A stretch of DNA of 64,000 bases from Arthrobacter luteolus NBRC 107841 (GTDB lineage: Bacteria; Actinomycetota; Actinomycetes; Actinomycetales; Micrococcaceae). Positions 43,268 to 50,980 of this stretch are shown in pieces (within the stretch, counting starts at the first letter, position 1; every line of letters begins with the position of its first letter). The stretch lies in assembly GCF_001552075.1 (NCBI RefSeq), contig NZ_BCQM01000009.1, forward strand, positions 1 through 64,000. The letters run 5' to 3'. Position numbers and translations under genes: made by a program. The notes beneath the pieces were generated by a model. It had not been told where the DNA came from and made no database searches. It worked only from the letters and a program-made list of their open reading frames with translations.

Positions 43268-43672
43268 ATGGGGAATTCAACGGGTACCTCCGATGAGGAG
43301 TACCGGCTGTACACACGATCAACAGTCCGGCGCCGGTTCAATCCTTATCTCTGTGCTGCGTGGGTATTGGTAGCCGTGCTGCTGATGGCCGGCCTCGCCT
43401 GGTTGACCGGCGGCCTCGAGCCGCGGCGTTATGCCAGCTACCTCTATGAAGCGTCCAGCGACCAGGGGAGCGGCCGTCCCAGGGGACTTTTTGCGCTGAA
43501 CTTGTCCAGCTTGGGCCCCATTCCGCTGCTGCTTGGAGTCATGGGCGCCTTCACGCTGCTCACCGTCCAGGCTGCTGGCTTCCGGCGGGCGCGCGGACAC
43601 CAGTCGTACGCAGTGCCTGTTCTCCCTGAAGATGTGGCGAGTCGTGAGCGTCTGAGAGAAGGACCGGACTGA
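43268..43672 (+). CDS. Membrane protein, paralogue 2 of the gene-plus-array cassette
   Basis: The 134-residue protein is the short form of the 34.6-kb gene: it has the same head (MGN...EYRLYTR) and the same two-helix domain (RRRFNPYLCAAWVLVAVLLM, LTGGLEPRRY, LLLGVMGAFTLLTVQAAGFRR), but lacks the low-complexity repeat region between them. It is leaderless by the same logic. Array C starts about 60 bases after the stop. Function is not recognised. Confidence 0.75.
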   Translation: MGNSTGTSDEEYRLYTRSTVRRRFNPYLCAAWVLVAVLLMAGLAWLTGGLEPRRYASYLYEASSDQGSGRPRGLFALNLSSLGPIPLLLGVMGAFTLLTVQAAGFRRARGHQSYAVPVLPEDVASRERLREGPD

Positions 43673-43734
43673 AACGGGTGGCAGCTGCCGTGTCCTGACT
43701 ATTTCCTCCGGTGCGCGAATCCCAGCCGTTGGCC

Positions 43735-44084
43735 GGCGCCGTTTTCCTCCGCCTTGGGACGTCCCTGCATTCTGTAGCGCCGTTCTCCTCCGGTTTGGGA
43801 TTTCCCTCCGAATGGGGGTTTCCCTCCCGTTTGGTAGCCCCGCTTTCCTCCGCCTTGGGACGTCCCTGCGTTCTGTAGCCCCGTTTTCCTCCGGTTTGGG
43901 ATTTCCCTCCGTTTGGTAACTCGTTTTGCTCCGGATTGGGGTTTCCCTCCCATTTGGTAGCCCCATTTGCCTCCGGTTTGGGATATCCCTGCCGTTTTGG
44001 GATTTCCCTCCGCTGCGCAGCGGCAGGGATATCCCAAACCGGTCGATTTCACCCAGAACGGAGGGTTTTGACCGCGTCCTTCAC
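43735..44084 (-). repeat. Repeat array C with perfect long inverted repeat and terminal module
   Basis: About seven units of the same 40-base family as array B are present. The array ends in a 22-base perfect inverted repeat (arms 43973-43994 and 44021-44042, 26-base spacer that itself contains GCTGCGCAGC), followed by the module TCGATTTCACCC-GAACGGAGGG-TTTTGACCGCG. The remaining bases to 44323 hold the GntR operator and promoter only. Confidence 0.9.
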
Positions 44085-44239
44085 TGTCCCGGCGAGGCTT
44101 TCCAGCCACCGAACTGGATGGGCCTTGTGCTGTTCTGACGGACGCAATCCCGGCCCCGGCCACCCCGACCCATGTTCCTTAGCCCTCGCGACGGCTTTTA
44201 GTGCCACATTTCACTCAACTCCACCAACCTCGCTGTAGG

Positions 44240-44251
44240 ATTGTAGACAAG
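44240..44251. promoter_or_regulatory. GntR operator at its own promoter
   Basis: ATTGTAGACAAG contains the palindrome TTGT-AG-ACAA, typical of FadR/VanR-type sites, and lies 73 bases before the GntR start. The flanking TGTAGGATTGTAGACAA matches TGCAGGATTGTTGACAA at 50935 in 15 of 17 positions. TAGACA may serve as the -35. Confidence 0.75.
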
Positions 44252-44323
44252 TTCTCCGCGCCAAGCGGACATCTACCCGGCCCCGAAACAGCACCCGGTG
44301 CCCCGAGCGGAATGTGGTTCCCG

Positions 44324-44998
44324 ATGGCAATATTTGATCCCGTGGAGCGCGAGTCAACGCCGTCGATCATCGCCGGGAAACTGCGCACCGCCATCGGCCG
44401 CGGCCAGATCGCCCCGGGCAGTCAGCTGGTCGAAACGGAATTGGCCAAGGAACTGGGTGTGAGCCGCGGTCCGCTGCGGGAAGCCATGCAGCGCCTCACC
44501 CAGGAGGGCCTGCTGATCAGCATCCGGAACCGTGGGCTGTTCGTCATCACCATGACCGACGCGGAGGTGCGGGACATGTACGTGGCGCGCACCGCCGTCG
44601 AACGGGCTGCCTCCGAACTCATCCTGCAGCGGGGCGGCAAAGACGTAGCTGCCCGGCTGCTGCAGACAGTGCACTCGATGAAGCAGGCTGCGGACAAAGG
44701 CGACCTGGACGCGATGTCCGAAGCGGACATGGAATACCACTCCACACTGGTTGCTGCCGCGGCAAGCCCCCGCCTCACACGCATGCACAACACCCTGCTC
44801 ACCGAGACCCGGATGTGCCTCACCGCGCTGGAACGCCGGTATCCGGATCCGCACGCCCGGGTGGGGGAGCACCAGGCCATCGCCGAAGCATTGGCTGCGG
44901 GCGATCAGGACCTCGTCGGCCGGCTCCTGATCACGCACATGGACGACGCCCTGGACCGGCTCACCAGCGGCGGAACTCCGGAAGCCGCGACGGCGTAA
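44324..44998 (+). CDS. GntR/FadR-family regulator, probable controller of the 45.9-58.6 kb catabolic locus
   Basis: The 224-residue protein has a GntR winged helix (PSIIAGKLRTAIGRGQIAPGSQLVETELAKELGVSRGPLREAMQRL) and an FCD domain with metal/ligand positions in MEYHSTLVAAAASPRL and HQAIAEALAAGD. The start at 44324 (MAIFDPVERE) was preferred over an ATG 12 bases earlier; neither has a strong ribosome site. Its promoter carries an operator that recurs in the divergent gap at 50.9 kb, so it probably represses both itself and that locus. The effector would be a pathway intermediate. Confidence 0.9.
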   Translation: MAIFDPVERESTPSIIAGKLRTAIGRGQIAPGSQLVETELAKELGVSRGPLREAMQRLTQEGLLISIRNRGLFVITMTDAEVRDMYVARTAVERAASELILQRGGKDVAARLLQTVHSMKQAADKGDLDAMSEADMEYHSTLVAAAASPRLTRMHNTLLTETRMCLTALERRYPDPHARVGEHQAIAEALAAGDQDLVGRLLITHMDDALDRLTSGGTPEAATA

Positions 44999-45097
44999 CC
45001 CCGGACTCAGTTCCTAGCCGCCGAGCCGGTGCACCTCCGGTGCCTGCGACGGTGTTCGCGTTGGAAGCCCAGGCCAGTTCCGGAGCGGCGGACCCGG

Positions 45098-45925
45098 CTA
45101 CGTGCTTGAAATCCGTTCCTTGGCGTCGCTGATGACGAAGCGGACACAGACGAGTCCCAGCAGTCCGGTCAGCGGCACGATGACGTTGGCGACGTAGACG
45201 ATGTCACCGGGTGTGCCGACCCCCGTGGCGAAAACGGAGAAGTCCCAGAGCCCGTGGAGGAGCATCGCCGCCCATAGTGAGCCAGTGGTCCGCCGGAGGA
45301 TGTAGAACACGGTTCCGGCCAGGAAGGCGAAGAACACCTGCTGTACCGTTCCGGCCGCATCGGCACCAAGGGCGATGTTCACGAAGTGGGTCAGACCGAA
45401 CATGGCCGACGTCAGGAACCACACCCAGCCCTCGCTGAGCCGAGTACGGAACCCAACCAGCAGGAGCCCGCGGTTGACGATCTCCTCAGTGAACCCGACC
45501 AGCCCCAGCGTGAGGGAGGCAGCAAGGAAGGCCCCGCTGTAGGCTGACCAATCCGTGCCGGCCAGGTTCATGGCCGCCGCCACGGCCATCAGAATCGGAA
45601 TGAAAATTGGCCAGCGGTGCCGGCTGCGGTTCCTGTCGTACAGTGCCGGGTGCCACCACCCCAACAGGGTGGTTGTCAGCGCCAGTAGTACGGTCGCCAC
45701 GATGAGGGAGAGACCGGCTCCGAAGAACAGGTTCCCTGCGCTGTCCCCCCACGTGTCGTAGGGAATACCGCTGAGGGACTGGATGATGTAAACGAGACCG
45801 AGGTATCCAGCCCAGATGACCAGGCCTATCCATACCCGCGGAACAACCCGCCTTTCACGCTCGAAACCGTCATGCTCCACCTTCCAGGCGCACAGGAACT
45901 GTTTTCTGCAGCCTAGAACATTCAT
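45098..45925 (-). CDS. CPBP-family intramembrane protease
   Basis: The 275-residue membrane protein has about eight helices and the Abi/CPBP motifs EEIVNRG (Glu-Glu-x-x-x-Arg), FGLTHFVN and LLHGLWD, which form the intramembrane metal-dependent active site. Bacterial members process or protect against peptides, for example bacteriocins. The start is uncertain: the ATG at 45925 and a GTG at 45880 are both possible, neither with a clear ribosome site. It stands alone, downstream of the M20 gene. Confidence 0.87.
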   Translation of the reverse strand: MNVLGCRKQFLCAWKVEHDGFERERRVVPRVWIGLVIWAGYLGLVYIIQSLSGIPYDTWGDSAGNLFFGAGLSLIVATVLLALTTTLLGWWHPALYDRNRSRHRWPIFIPILMAVAAAMNLAGTDWSAYSGAFLAASLTLGLVGFTEEIVNRGLLLVGFRTRLSEGWVWFLTSAMFGLTHFVNIALGADAAGTVQQVFFAFLAGTVFYILRRTTGSLWAAMLLHGLWDFSVFATGVGTPGDIVYVANVIVPLTGLLGLVCVRFVISDAKERISST

Positions 45926-45957
45926 GCCCGCAGAACCGCGCACTGCACCCGTTGCGC

Positions 45958-47334
45958 CTAGCCAGCGTGGCGCAGGCACATCAGGGCATAGGCCCGGGAG
46001 GCCGCGAACAGCTCGGCGACGCTGACCGACTCGTTGACCTGGTGCGCCTGGTCGTTGAGCCCGCCGGGGCCCATCACGATCACCGGCAGGCCGAGGTCCC
46101 GGGAAATGAAGCCTCCGTCGCACGCCGCGGACCAGCCACTCACAACGCTGGCCACGCCCGCGTCAGCCAGAGCGGATACGGCGTTCGAAACCAGAGGATG
46201 CGACTCCGGCGTGCGGAATCCCGGCATTTCCATGGTTACGGAGGCCTCCACCGAGATCCCGTCGGTATCGATGCCGGCTTCACGGATCCGGGCCAGCAGG
46301 GAGTCGAGGATTCGCTGGGGGTCCTCATCTGGCATCAGCCGCCGGTCCAGCGACACCGTGCACTCCGCCGCCACCATGGAAATGCCGGTACCGCCGCGGA
46401 TGAGCCCGATGTTCCAGGTGCCGGAACCCAGCAGCGGATCGGCGTCGGCCTGCAGCCGGGCGTGGTCTGCCCGGACCAGGTCCAGGATCTTCGCCGCAGC
46501 GTCGATGGCGTTGCGCCCGTCCGCCGGCCGGCCGGAGTGCGCCGACTTTCCGGTGACCGTCAGTTCCAGATAGCTGTCTCCGCGGCAGGCGATGACGGTC
46601 TCCAGGTCGGTGGGTTCGGCCACCACACAGGCGGAATAGGGGAAGGCCGGGGTGGCCGAGGTGAGCGGGGAATCGGGGGAAGCTGCCAACGCAGCAGCCT
46701 TGACCGCGGCGGTGTAGGCGCGGATACCGATGCCCAGATCCTCCTCATCCACGGTGCAGGCCAGGGCGGCGCTGCCCGGCAGCTCGGCGCCGGCGGCCCG
46801 GAGCGCCTGAAACGCGATCAGCACGGCGGCCAGTCCGCCCTTCATATCCGTGGAGCCGCGGCCAAACAGCCGGCCGTCCCGGACAAAGGGTTCAAACGGC
46901 GGCCGCTCCCAGCCGGTGCCGGCGGGAACGACGTCGGAGTGCCCCAGGAAGAGCAGGCCCGGCCGGGTTGCGTGCGGCTGGGTTCCGCTCGTTTGGGTTC
47001 CGCCGGGCTGCTTCCGGCCGGGCAGGACGGCGGTGAGATTCGGCCGGCCGGGAGCCACCAGATCCGTGGAGACTTCCAAACCGGCGCCGCGGCAGAAGTT
47101 CGCCAGGACCTCCACGGTGGCTTCCTCGGTCCCGCCGGGATTCTCACCTCCGGCGGCGACCAGGGCGGACGTCAGGTCGATGAGGTCCGCCTCGCGGATC
47201 AGGCTCAGGACCTTCTCCTCGAGGACCCTGTCCTCCACCTTTTGGCTGGCTGTCATCCGTGACTGCCCCTCTACCGGTGACTGCCCCGCTAGCGGTGACG
47301 GTGACTGCCCCGACAGATCAGGCTGGGCAGTCAC
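45958..47334 (-). CDS. M20-family deacylase (ArgE/DapE-like)
   Basis: The 458-residue zinc hydrolase has the M20 metal motifs GHSDVVPAG, GRGSTDMKGG, DEEDLG, and CVVAEPTD, then a dimerisation domain (TGKSAHSGRPADGRNAI) and a late metal His in NDQAHQVNE. ArgE and DapE remove acetyl or succinyl groups from diamino acids. Here it could remove the acetyl group from an N-acetyl-diaminobutyrate-like product of the hydrolase upstream. The GTG overlaps the aminotransferase stop (GTGA) and has GGAG nearby; an ATG at 47256 would give 432 residues. The Cys in place of the usual neighbour before AEP is unremarkable. Confidence 0.85.
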   Translation of the reverse strand: MTAQPDLSGQSPSPLAGQSPVEGQSRMTASQKVEDRVLEEKVLSLIREADLIDLTSALVAAGGENPGGTEEATVEVLANFCRGAGLEVSTDLVAPGRPNLTAVLPGRKQPGGTQTSGTQPHATRPGLLFLGHSDVVPAGTGWERPPFEPFVRDGRLFGRGSTDMKGGLAAVLIAFQALRAAGAELPGSAALACTVDEEDLGIGIRAYTAAVKAAALAASPDSPLTSATPAFPYSACVVAEPTDLETVIACRGDSYLELTVTGKSAHSGRPADGRNAIDAAAKILDLVRADHARLQADADPLLGSGTWNIGLIRGGTGISMVAAECTVSLDRRLMPDEDPQRILDSLLARIREAGIDTDGISVEASVTMEMPGFRTPESHPLVSNAVSALADAGVASVVSGWSAACDGGFISRDLGLPVIVMGPGGLNDQAHQVNESVSVAELFAASRAYALMCLRHAG

Positions 47335-48650
47335 GGGGCTCCGCCGTCGTCGAGCCCGGTGCTCTCGCGGCCACCCAGCGCCGCCAGCTCCCGGTCCATC
47401 GCCCGGCGCAGCCGGAGAATGCCTTCCTCCGCCCGCTCCGGAGTGGTGGAGGCGAAGCAGAGCCGCAGGGCGTCGTCGAACTTTCCGCTCGCCGACAGCG
47501 CCGGCCCGGGGATAAACGCGACGCCCTCGGCGAGGGCCGTCTCGAACAGTTTCTGCGTGGAGATGCGCGCGTCTTCGCCCTGCAGGGTGAGCCAGAGGAA
47601 GAAGCCGCCCTCGGGGTCGGTGGTGGTGATCCGGCTGCCGAGGTGGCGGTGCAGGTTCTCCTGCATGGCGTCCTTTCGGCGCTTGTATTCCACGCGGAGC
47701 CCGGCGAGGTGGTTGTCCAGGCCGCCGCGGCGGATGAACTCGGCCACCAGGTGCTGGGCGGGGACGTTGGTGCAGGTGTCCATGGCCTGCTTGGCGTTGA
47801 TGACCAGCTGGCGGACGGCCGGGTCGGTGTCCACCCAGCCCACGCGCAGCCCCGGGGCCAGGATCTTGGAGAAGGTGCGGACCGAGAACAGCAGCGGGTC
47901 GCCGGGGCTCAGCGCCTGCAGGGACGGCAGATCCTCGCCCTGGAAACGCAGCAGTCCGTACGGGTCGTCGTCGATGATGACGGCGTTCCACTCGTGCGCG
48001 AGCTCCAGCAGGCGCTGCCGGCGCGGCAGGGAGAGGGTCACGCCGGAGGGGTTCTGGAAGTTGGGAATTGTGTAGATGGCCTTCGGGGTGCGGCCGGCGG
48101 CGGCCACCAGCTCCGGCAGGGCCTCCACGATCAGGCCGTCCTGGTCCACGGGGACTTCCAGCAGCTCGGCGCCGTAGCTCAGGGCGGTGGCGCTGCCGTT
48201 GGTGTAGGTGGGGCTTTCCACGATCACGAGGTCGCCGGGGTTGATGAAGATCTTGCAGGCCAGATCCAGGCCCTGCATCCCGCCGGCGGTGATGGTGATC
48301 CGATCGGGGTCCACGGGATCCGAGGTCCCGGCCAGATAGTCCACCAGGGCGTCGAGCAGCACCGGCTCGCCCTCGGTGGCGCCGTAGGTCAGGGAGCTGT
48401 GGTCCAGGACCTGTGCGTTGATGTCGCGGAATTCCGCCAGCGGCACCGCTTCATCCGCGGGGGAGCCCATGGCGAAGCGGACAATGTCATGGGTCTGCGA
48501 GGCCAGCAGCGAGGTGCTGGAGTCGATCACGGAACCGACCAGACCGGCGGCGCGGTCCGCCAGCGGCAGGGCGAGCCGGGCGCTGGCGGCCCGGGAGCCG
48601 CCAGCCCGGGCGCTGGTGGTGGAGGAAGCGGCAAAGGAGTTCAGGGTCAT
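47331..48650 (-). CDS. PLP-dependent aminotransferase (LysN/class I-II type)
   Basis: The 439-residue enzyme is a fold-type I aminotransferase: GGMQGLDLACKIF, ESPTYTNG, PNFQNPSG, IIDDDPYG with the Asp that pairs to the PLP ring, SVRTFSKILAPGLRVGW with the Schiff-base Lys, and a C-terminal LRLCF. This is the 2-aminoadipate aminotransferase (LysN) type, with no N-terminal DNA-binding domain as MocR proteins have. It is the second gene of the minus-strand operon, 3 bases after the M24 gene and overlapping the M20 gene. Confidence 0.9.
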   Translation of the reverse strand: MTLNSFAASSTTSARAGGSRAASARLALPLADRAAGLVGSVIDSSTSLLASQTHDIVRFAMGSPADEAVPLAEFRDINAQVLDHSSLTYGATEGEPVLLDALVDYLAGTSDPVDPDRITITAGGMQGLDLACKIFINPGDLVIVESPTYTNGSATALSYGAELLEVPVDQDGLIVEALPELVAAAGRTPKAIYTIPNFQNPSGVTLSLPRRQRLLELAHEWNAVIIDDDPYGLLRFQGEDLPSLQALSPGDPLLFSVRTFSKILAPGLRVGWVDTDPAVRQLVINAKQAMDTCTNVPAQHLVAEFIRRGGLDNHLAGLRVEYKRRKDAMQENLHRHLGSRITTTDPEGGFFLWLTLQGEDARISTQKLFETALAEGVAFIPGPALSASGKFDDALRLCFASTTPERAEEGILRLRRAMDRELAALGGRESTGLDDGGAP

Positions 48651-48653
48651 GGG

Positions 48654-49835
48654 CTAGCTGCCTTTCTGGAGCAGTTCCCGCGGGAAGCTGGTGAGGGGTT
48701 CCACGCCGTCGGGGCTGACGCGGATTGATTCGGAGAGTTCGTAGCCGTAGTTATCCATCCACATACCGCCGATCAGATGGAAGGTCATGTTTTCCGCCAG
48801 GATGGTCTCGTCCTCAGAGCGGAGGGAGATGGTGCGTTCGCCCCAGTCCGGCGGATAGCCGATGCCGATCGAGTACCCGATGCGGGAGGGCTTTTCCAGG
48901 CCGTACTTGGCCAGCGTCCGGTTCCAGGCCCGGGCGAGCTCGTGCACCGGCACGCCGGGCTGGACTTCGGTGAGGACGGCATCCAGTCCGTCGGCGACGG
49001 CGTCGGCCAGTTTTGCGAGCCGGTCCGACGGCGGCCCCAGCACCACGGTGCGGGCCAGCGGCGCGTGATAGCGGTGGTAGGCACCGGCGAGTTCCACCAC
49101 CACGGCCTGTCCGGCCTCGAACCTCTCCTCGCTCCAGGTCAGGTGCGGGGTGTCCGCCGCCTCGCCGGTGGGCAGCATCGGCACGATCGCGGGGTAGTCC
49201 CCGCCGATGCCGTCCACCCCGGCAATCTGTGCCGAGCTGATGGCGGCAGCGGCGTCGCACTGGCGGACGCCGACGGCGATGCTCTCGACGGCCGCTTCCA
49301 TGGCACCGTTGCAGATCCGGGCGGCCTTGCGCATCAGCTCAAGCTCGGCAGGGGACTTGACCGCGCGGACCCAGTTCACCAGTTCGAAGCAGTCCACCAG
49401 CGTCCATTCCGGCACGGCGTTGACCAGCGAACGGTAGGCCTTGGGGGAGAAGAAGTGCGAGTCCATTTCCAGGCCCACGCAGCCCGCTGCGGCCGGAGCG
49501 ATCAGGTGGCGCTCGCGGAGGGCGAAGGCCACCCAGTCATAGGGGTGCAGGTGCGGGCGGTGCACATACCGCTCCGGATAGCCGACAACATTTTCCGGGG
49601 GCAGCCAGCTGGTGCGGGTCGCGCCGCCGGCGTCCATTTCGCGGGTGAACAGCAGCATGGGCCCGTCCGCGGGAACGAAGAGCACCTGCGGTGTGTAGAA
49701 GGACCAGGCGTTGTATCCGGTGAGGTAGTAGAGATTGGCCGGATCGGTCACCAGCAGGGCGGAAAGCCCCTGCCGCGCCATCCGCGCGCGGACCTCGGCG
49801 AGCCGGGCATCGTATTCCTCTTGGCTGAACAGCAA
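48654..49835 (-). CDS. doeA: Ectoine-hydrolase-like M24-fold hydrolase (DoeA/EutD type)
   Basis: The 393-residue pita-bread-fold protein closely follows ectoine hydrolase DoeA as I remember it: LLVTDPANLYYLTGYNAWSFYT, LVNWVRAVKSPAELELMRKAARI, GDYPAIVPMLPTGE, HRYHAPLARTV, IGYSIGIGYPPDWGE and NMTFHLIGGMW. DoeA opens the ring of ectoine to N-acetyl-2,4-diaminobutyrate. The two Asp metal ligands of true M24 peptidases are absent (VELAGAYHRYHAPLART), as in ectoine hydrolase and creatinase, so it is not a peptidase. The ring-opening assignment to ectoine is inferred from sequence and neighbours; a related cyclic substrate is possible. Confidence 0.8.
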   Translation of the reverse strand: MLFSQEEYDARLAEVRARMARQGLSALLVTDPANLYYLTGYNAWSFYTPQVLFVPADGPMLLFTREMDAGGATRTSWLPPENVVGYPERYVHRPHLHPYDWVAFALRERHLIAPAAAGCVGLEMDSHFFSPKAYRSLVNAVPEWTLVDCFELVNWVRAVKSPAELELMRKAARICNGAMEAAVESIAVGVRQCDAAAAISSAQIAGVDGIGGDYPAIVPMLPTGEAADTPHLTWSEERFEAGQAVVVELAGAYHRYHAPLARTVVLGPPSDRLAKLADAVADGLDAVLTEVQPGVPVHELARAWNRTLAKYGLEKPSRIGYSIGIGYPPDWGERTISLRSEDETILAENMTFHLIGGMWMDNYGYELSESIRVSPDGVEPLTSFPRELLQKGS

Positions 49836-49931
49836 GCGGGCACCTCCACATAGTTGTTGGTTTGACCTCGACGACGGTGGCGAGGCTGGAGCTGAGTAGG
49901 ACCTTAGAGACTGAGTGAACTGAGTATGCGC

Positions 49932-50915
49932 TTATCTGCTGCTCACGTAGCCGCGCTGCTTGTCCACCACATTGGCCAGATCCGCGCCGGTCGTCCAGCG
50001 TTCCAGGTTGTCCTGGAACTGCCGGGCGAGCGCGTCGCGCCAGCCGACGACGTCGCCGCACATGTGCGCGGACAGGTGGACGTTCTCCAGGCCCCAGAAG
50101 GGATGGGACACCGGCAGCGGTTCTTCGCGGAACACATCCAGCGACGCGGCGGCGATCTGCCCGCGGCGCAGCGACTGGAGCAGCGCGTCTTCATCCACCA
50201 GGGCGCCGCGGCCCACGTTAATAAGGTGCGCGCTGGGCTTCATGGCGGCCAGGACGACGTCGTTCACCAGATCGCGGGTCTGTTCGGTGAGCGGGGCGGC
50301 CAGGACCACGTGGTCTGCCCAGCCCGCGTGCACGGCCAGGTCCGAGCTGGCCACCACCGTACCGAAATCCGGGTCGTCCTCCCGCGGGGTCCGGCCGGCG
50401 CCGCGCACCTCCAGGCCCACCGCCCGCAGTAGCCGGGCCGTGGCGCGGCCGATTCCGCCGGTGCCCACCACCAGTGCCCGCGATCCTGCGGTGCGGGTCA
50501 GCTCGCGGTGCTTCCAGACCGAGTCCTGCTGCAGCCGCTTGCTCAGGTGCAGCTGCTTGTTGTGCGCCAGGATTGAGGCCAGCACAAACTCGGCGATCGG
50601 CTGGTCGAACGTGCCGTGCGCGTTGGTGACCACTACATCGGAGGACCGCAGCTCCTCGAACAGCATGGCGTCCACGCCGGCCGCTGCCACGTGCACCCAT
50701 TTCAAGGCATCGGCGTGTGGCCAGGCGTCGCGGAGGGCGGAGGAGAAGAAGTCCCAGAGGAACAGGACGTCGGCGCCGGCAACTGCCCGGGGAAGGCCCC
50801 CGGCGTCGGTCACGGTCACGTCCGCCACGGCCTCAAGGGCGTCCAGATTGAAGGGAAGGGCCACGCCCTGGGCGGAAAGAAGAACCACACGGGGTTTGCT
50901 CACAGTGTTACTCAC
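49932..50915 (-). CDS. D-isomer-specific 2-hydroxyacid dehydrogenase family protein
   Basis: The 327-residue protein has the NAD Rossmann motif GTGGIGRATARLL, the catalytic Arg in INVGRGALVDE, Glu in DVFREEPLP and His in LSAHMCGD. It reduces a 2-oxoacid to the D-2-hydroxyacid, or the reverse. Its promoter lies in the same gap as the class III aminotransferase gene and contains the GntR operator. A GTG at 50915 was kept; another in-frame GTG 12 bases later is equally plausible, and neither has a clear ribosome site. Confidence 0.88.
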   Translation of the reverse strand: MSNTVSKPRVVLLSAQGVALPFNLDALEAVADVTVTDAGGLPRAVAGADVLFLWDFFSSALRDAWPHADALKWVHVAAAGVDAMLFEELRSSDVVVTNAHGTFDQPIAEFVLASILAHNKQLHLSKRLQQDSVWKHRELTRTAGSRALVVGTGGIGRATARLLRAVGLEVRGAGRTPREDDPDFGTVVASSDLAVHAGWADHVVLAAPLTEQTRDLVNDVVLAAMKPSAHLINVGRGALVDEDALLQSLRRGQIAAASLDVFREEPLPVSHPFWGLENVHLSAHMCGDVVGWRDALARQFQDNLERWTTGADLANVVDKQRGYVSSR

Positions 50916-50940
50916 GCCACAACCGTATCCCTATTGCAGG

Positions 50941-50952
50941 ATTGTTGACAAT
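50941..50952. promoter_or_regulatory. GntR operator in the divergent catabolic promoter
   Basis: ATTGTTGACAAT is a near-perfect palindrome (ATTGT-TG-ACAAT) located between the minus-strand dehydrogenase gene and the plus-strand aminotransferase gene. TTGACA inside it is a consensus -35 for the plus strand. It shares a 17-base context with the operator before the GntR gene, so one repressor would switch both arms. Confidence 0.8.
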
Positions 50953-50980
50953 AGACAGATGTGACCTGCATCATAACGGC

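Noticed and set aside
44085-44239. Extra coding sequence before the GntR gene
   Set aside because: An ATG at 44201 extends the frame by 41 residues, but this would place the operator inside the gene, and the extension is not family-like.
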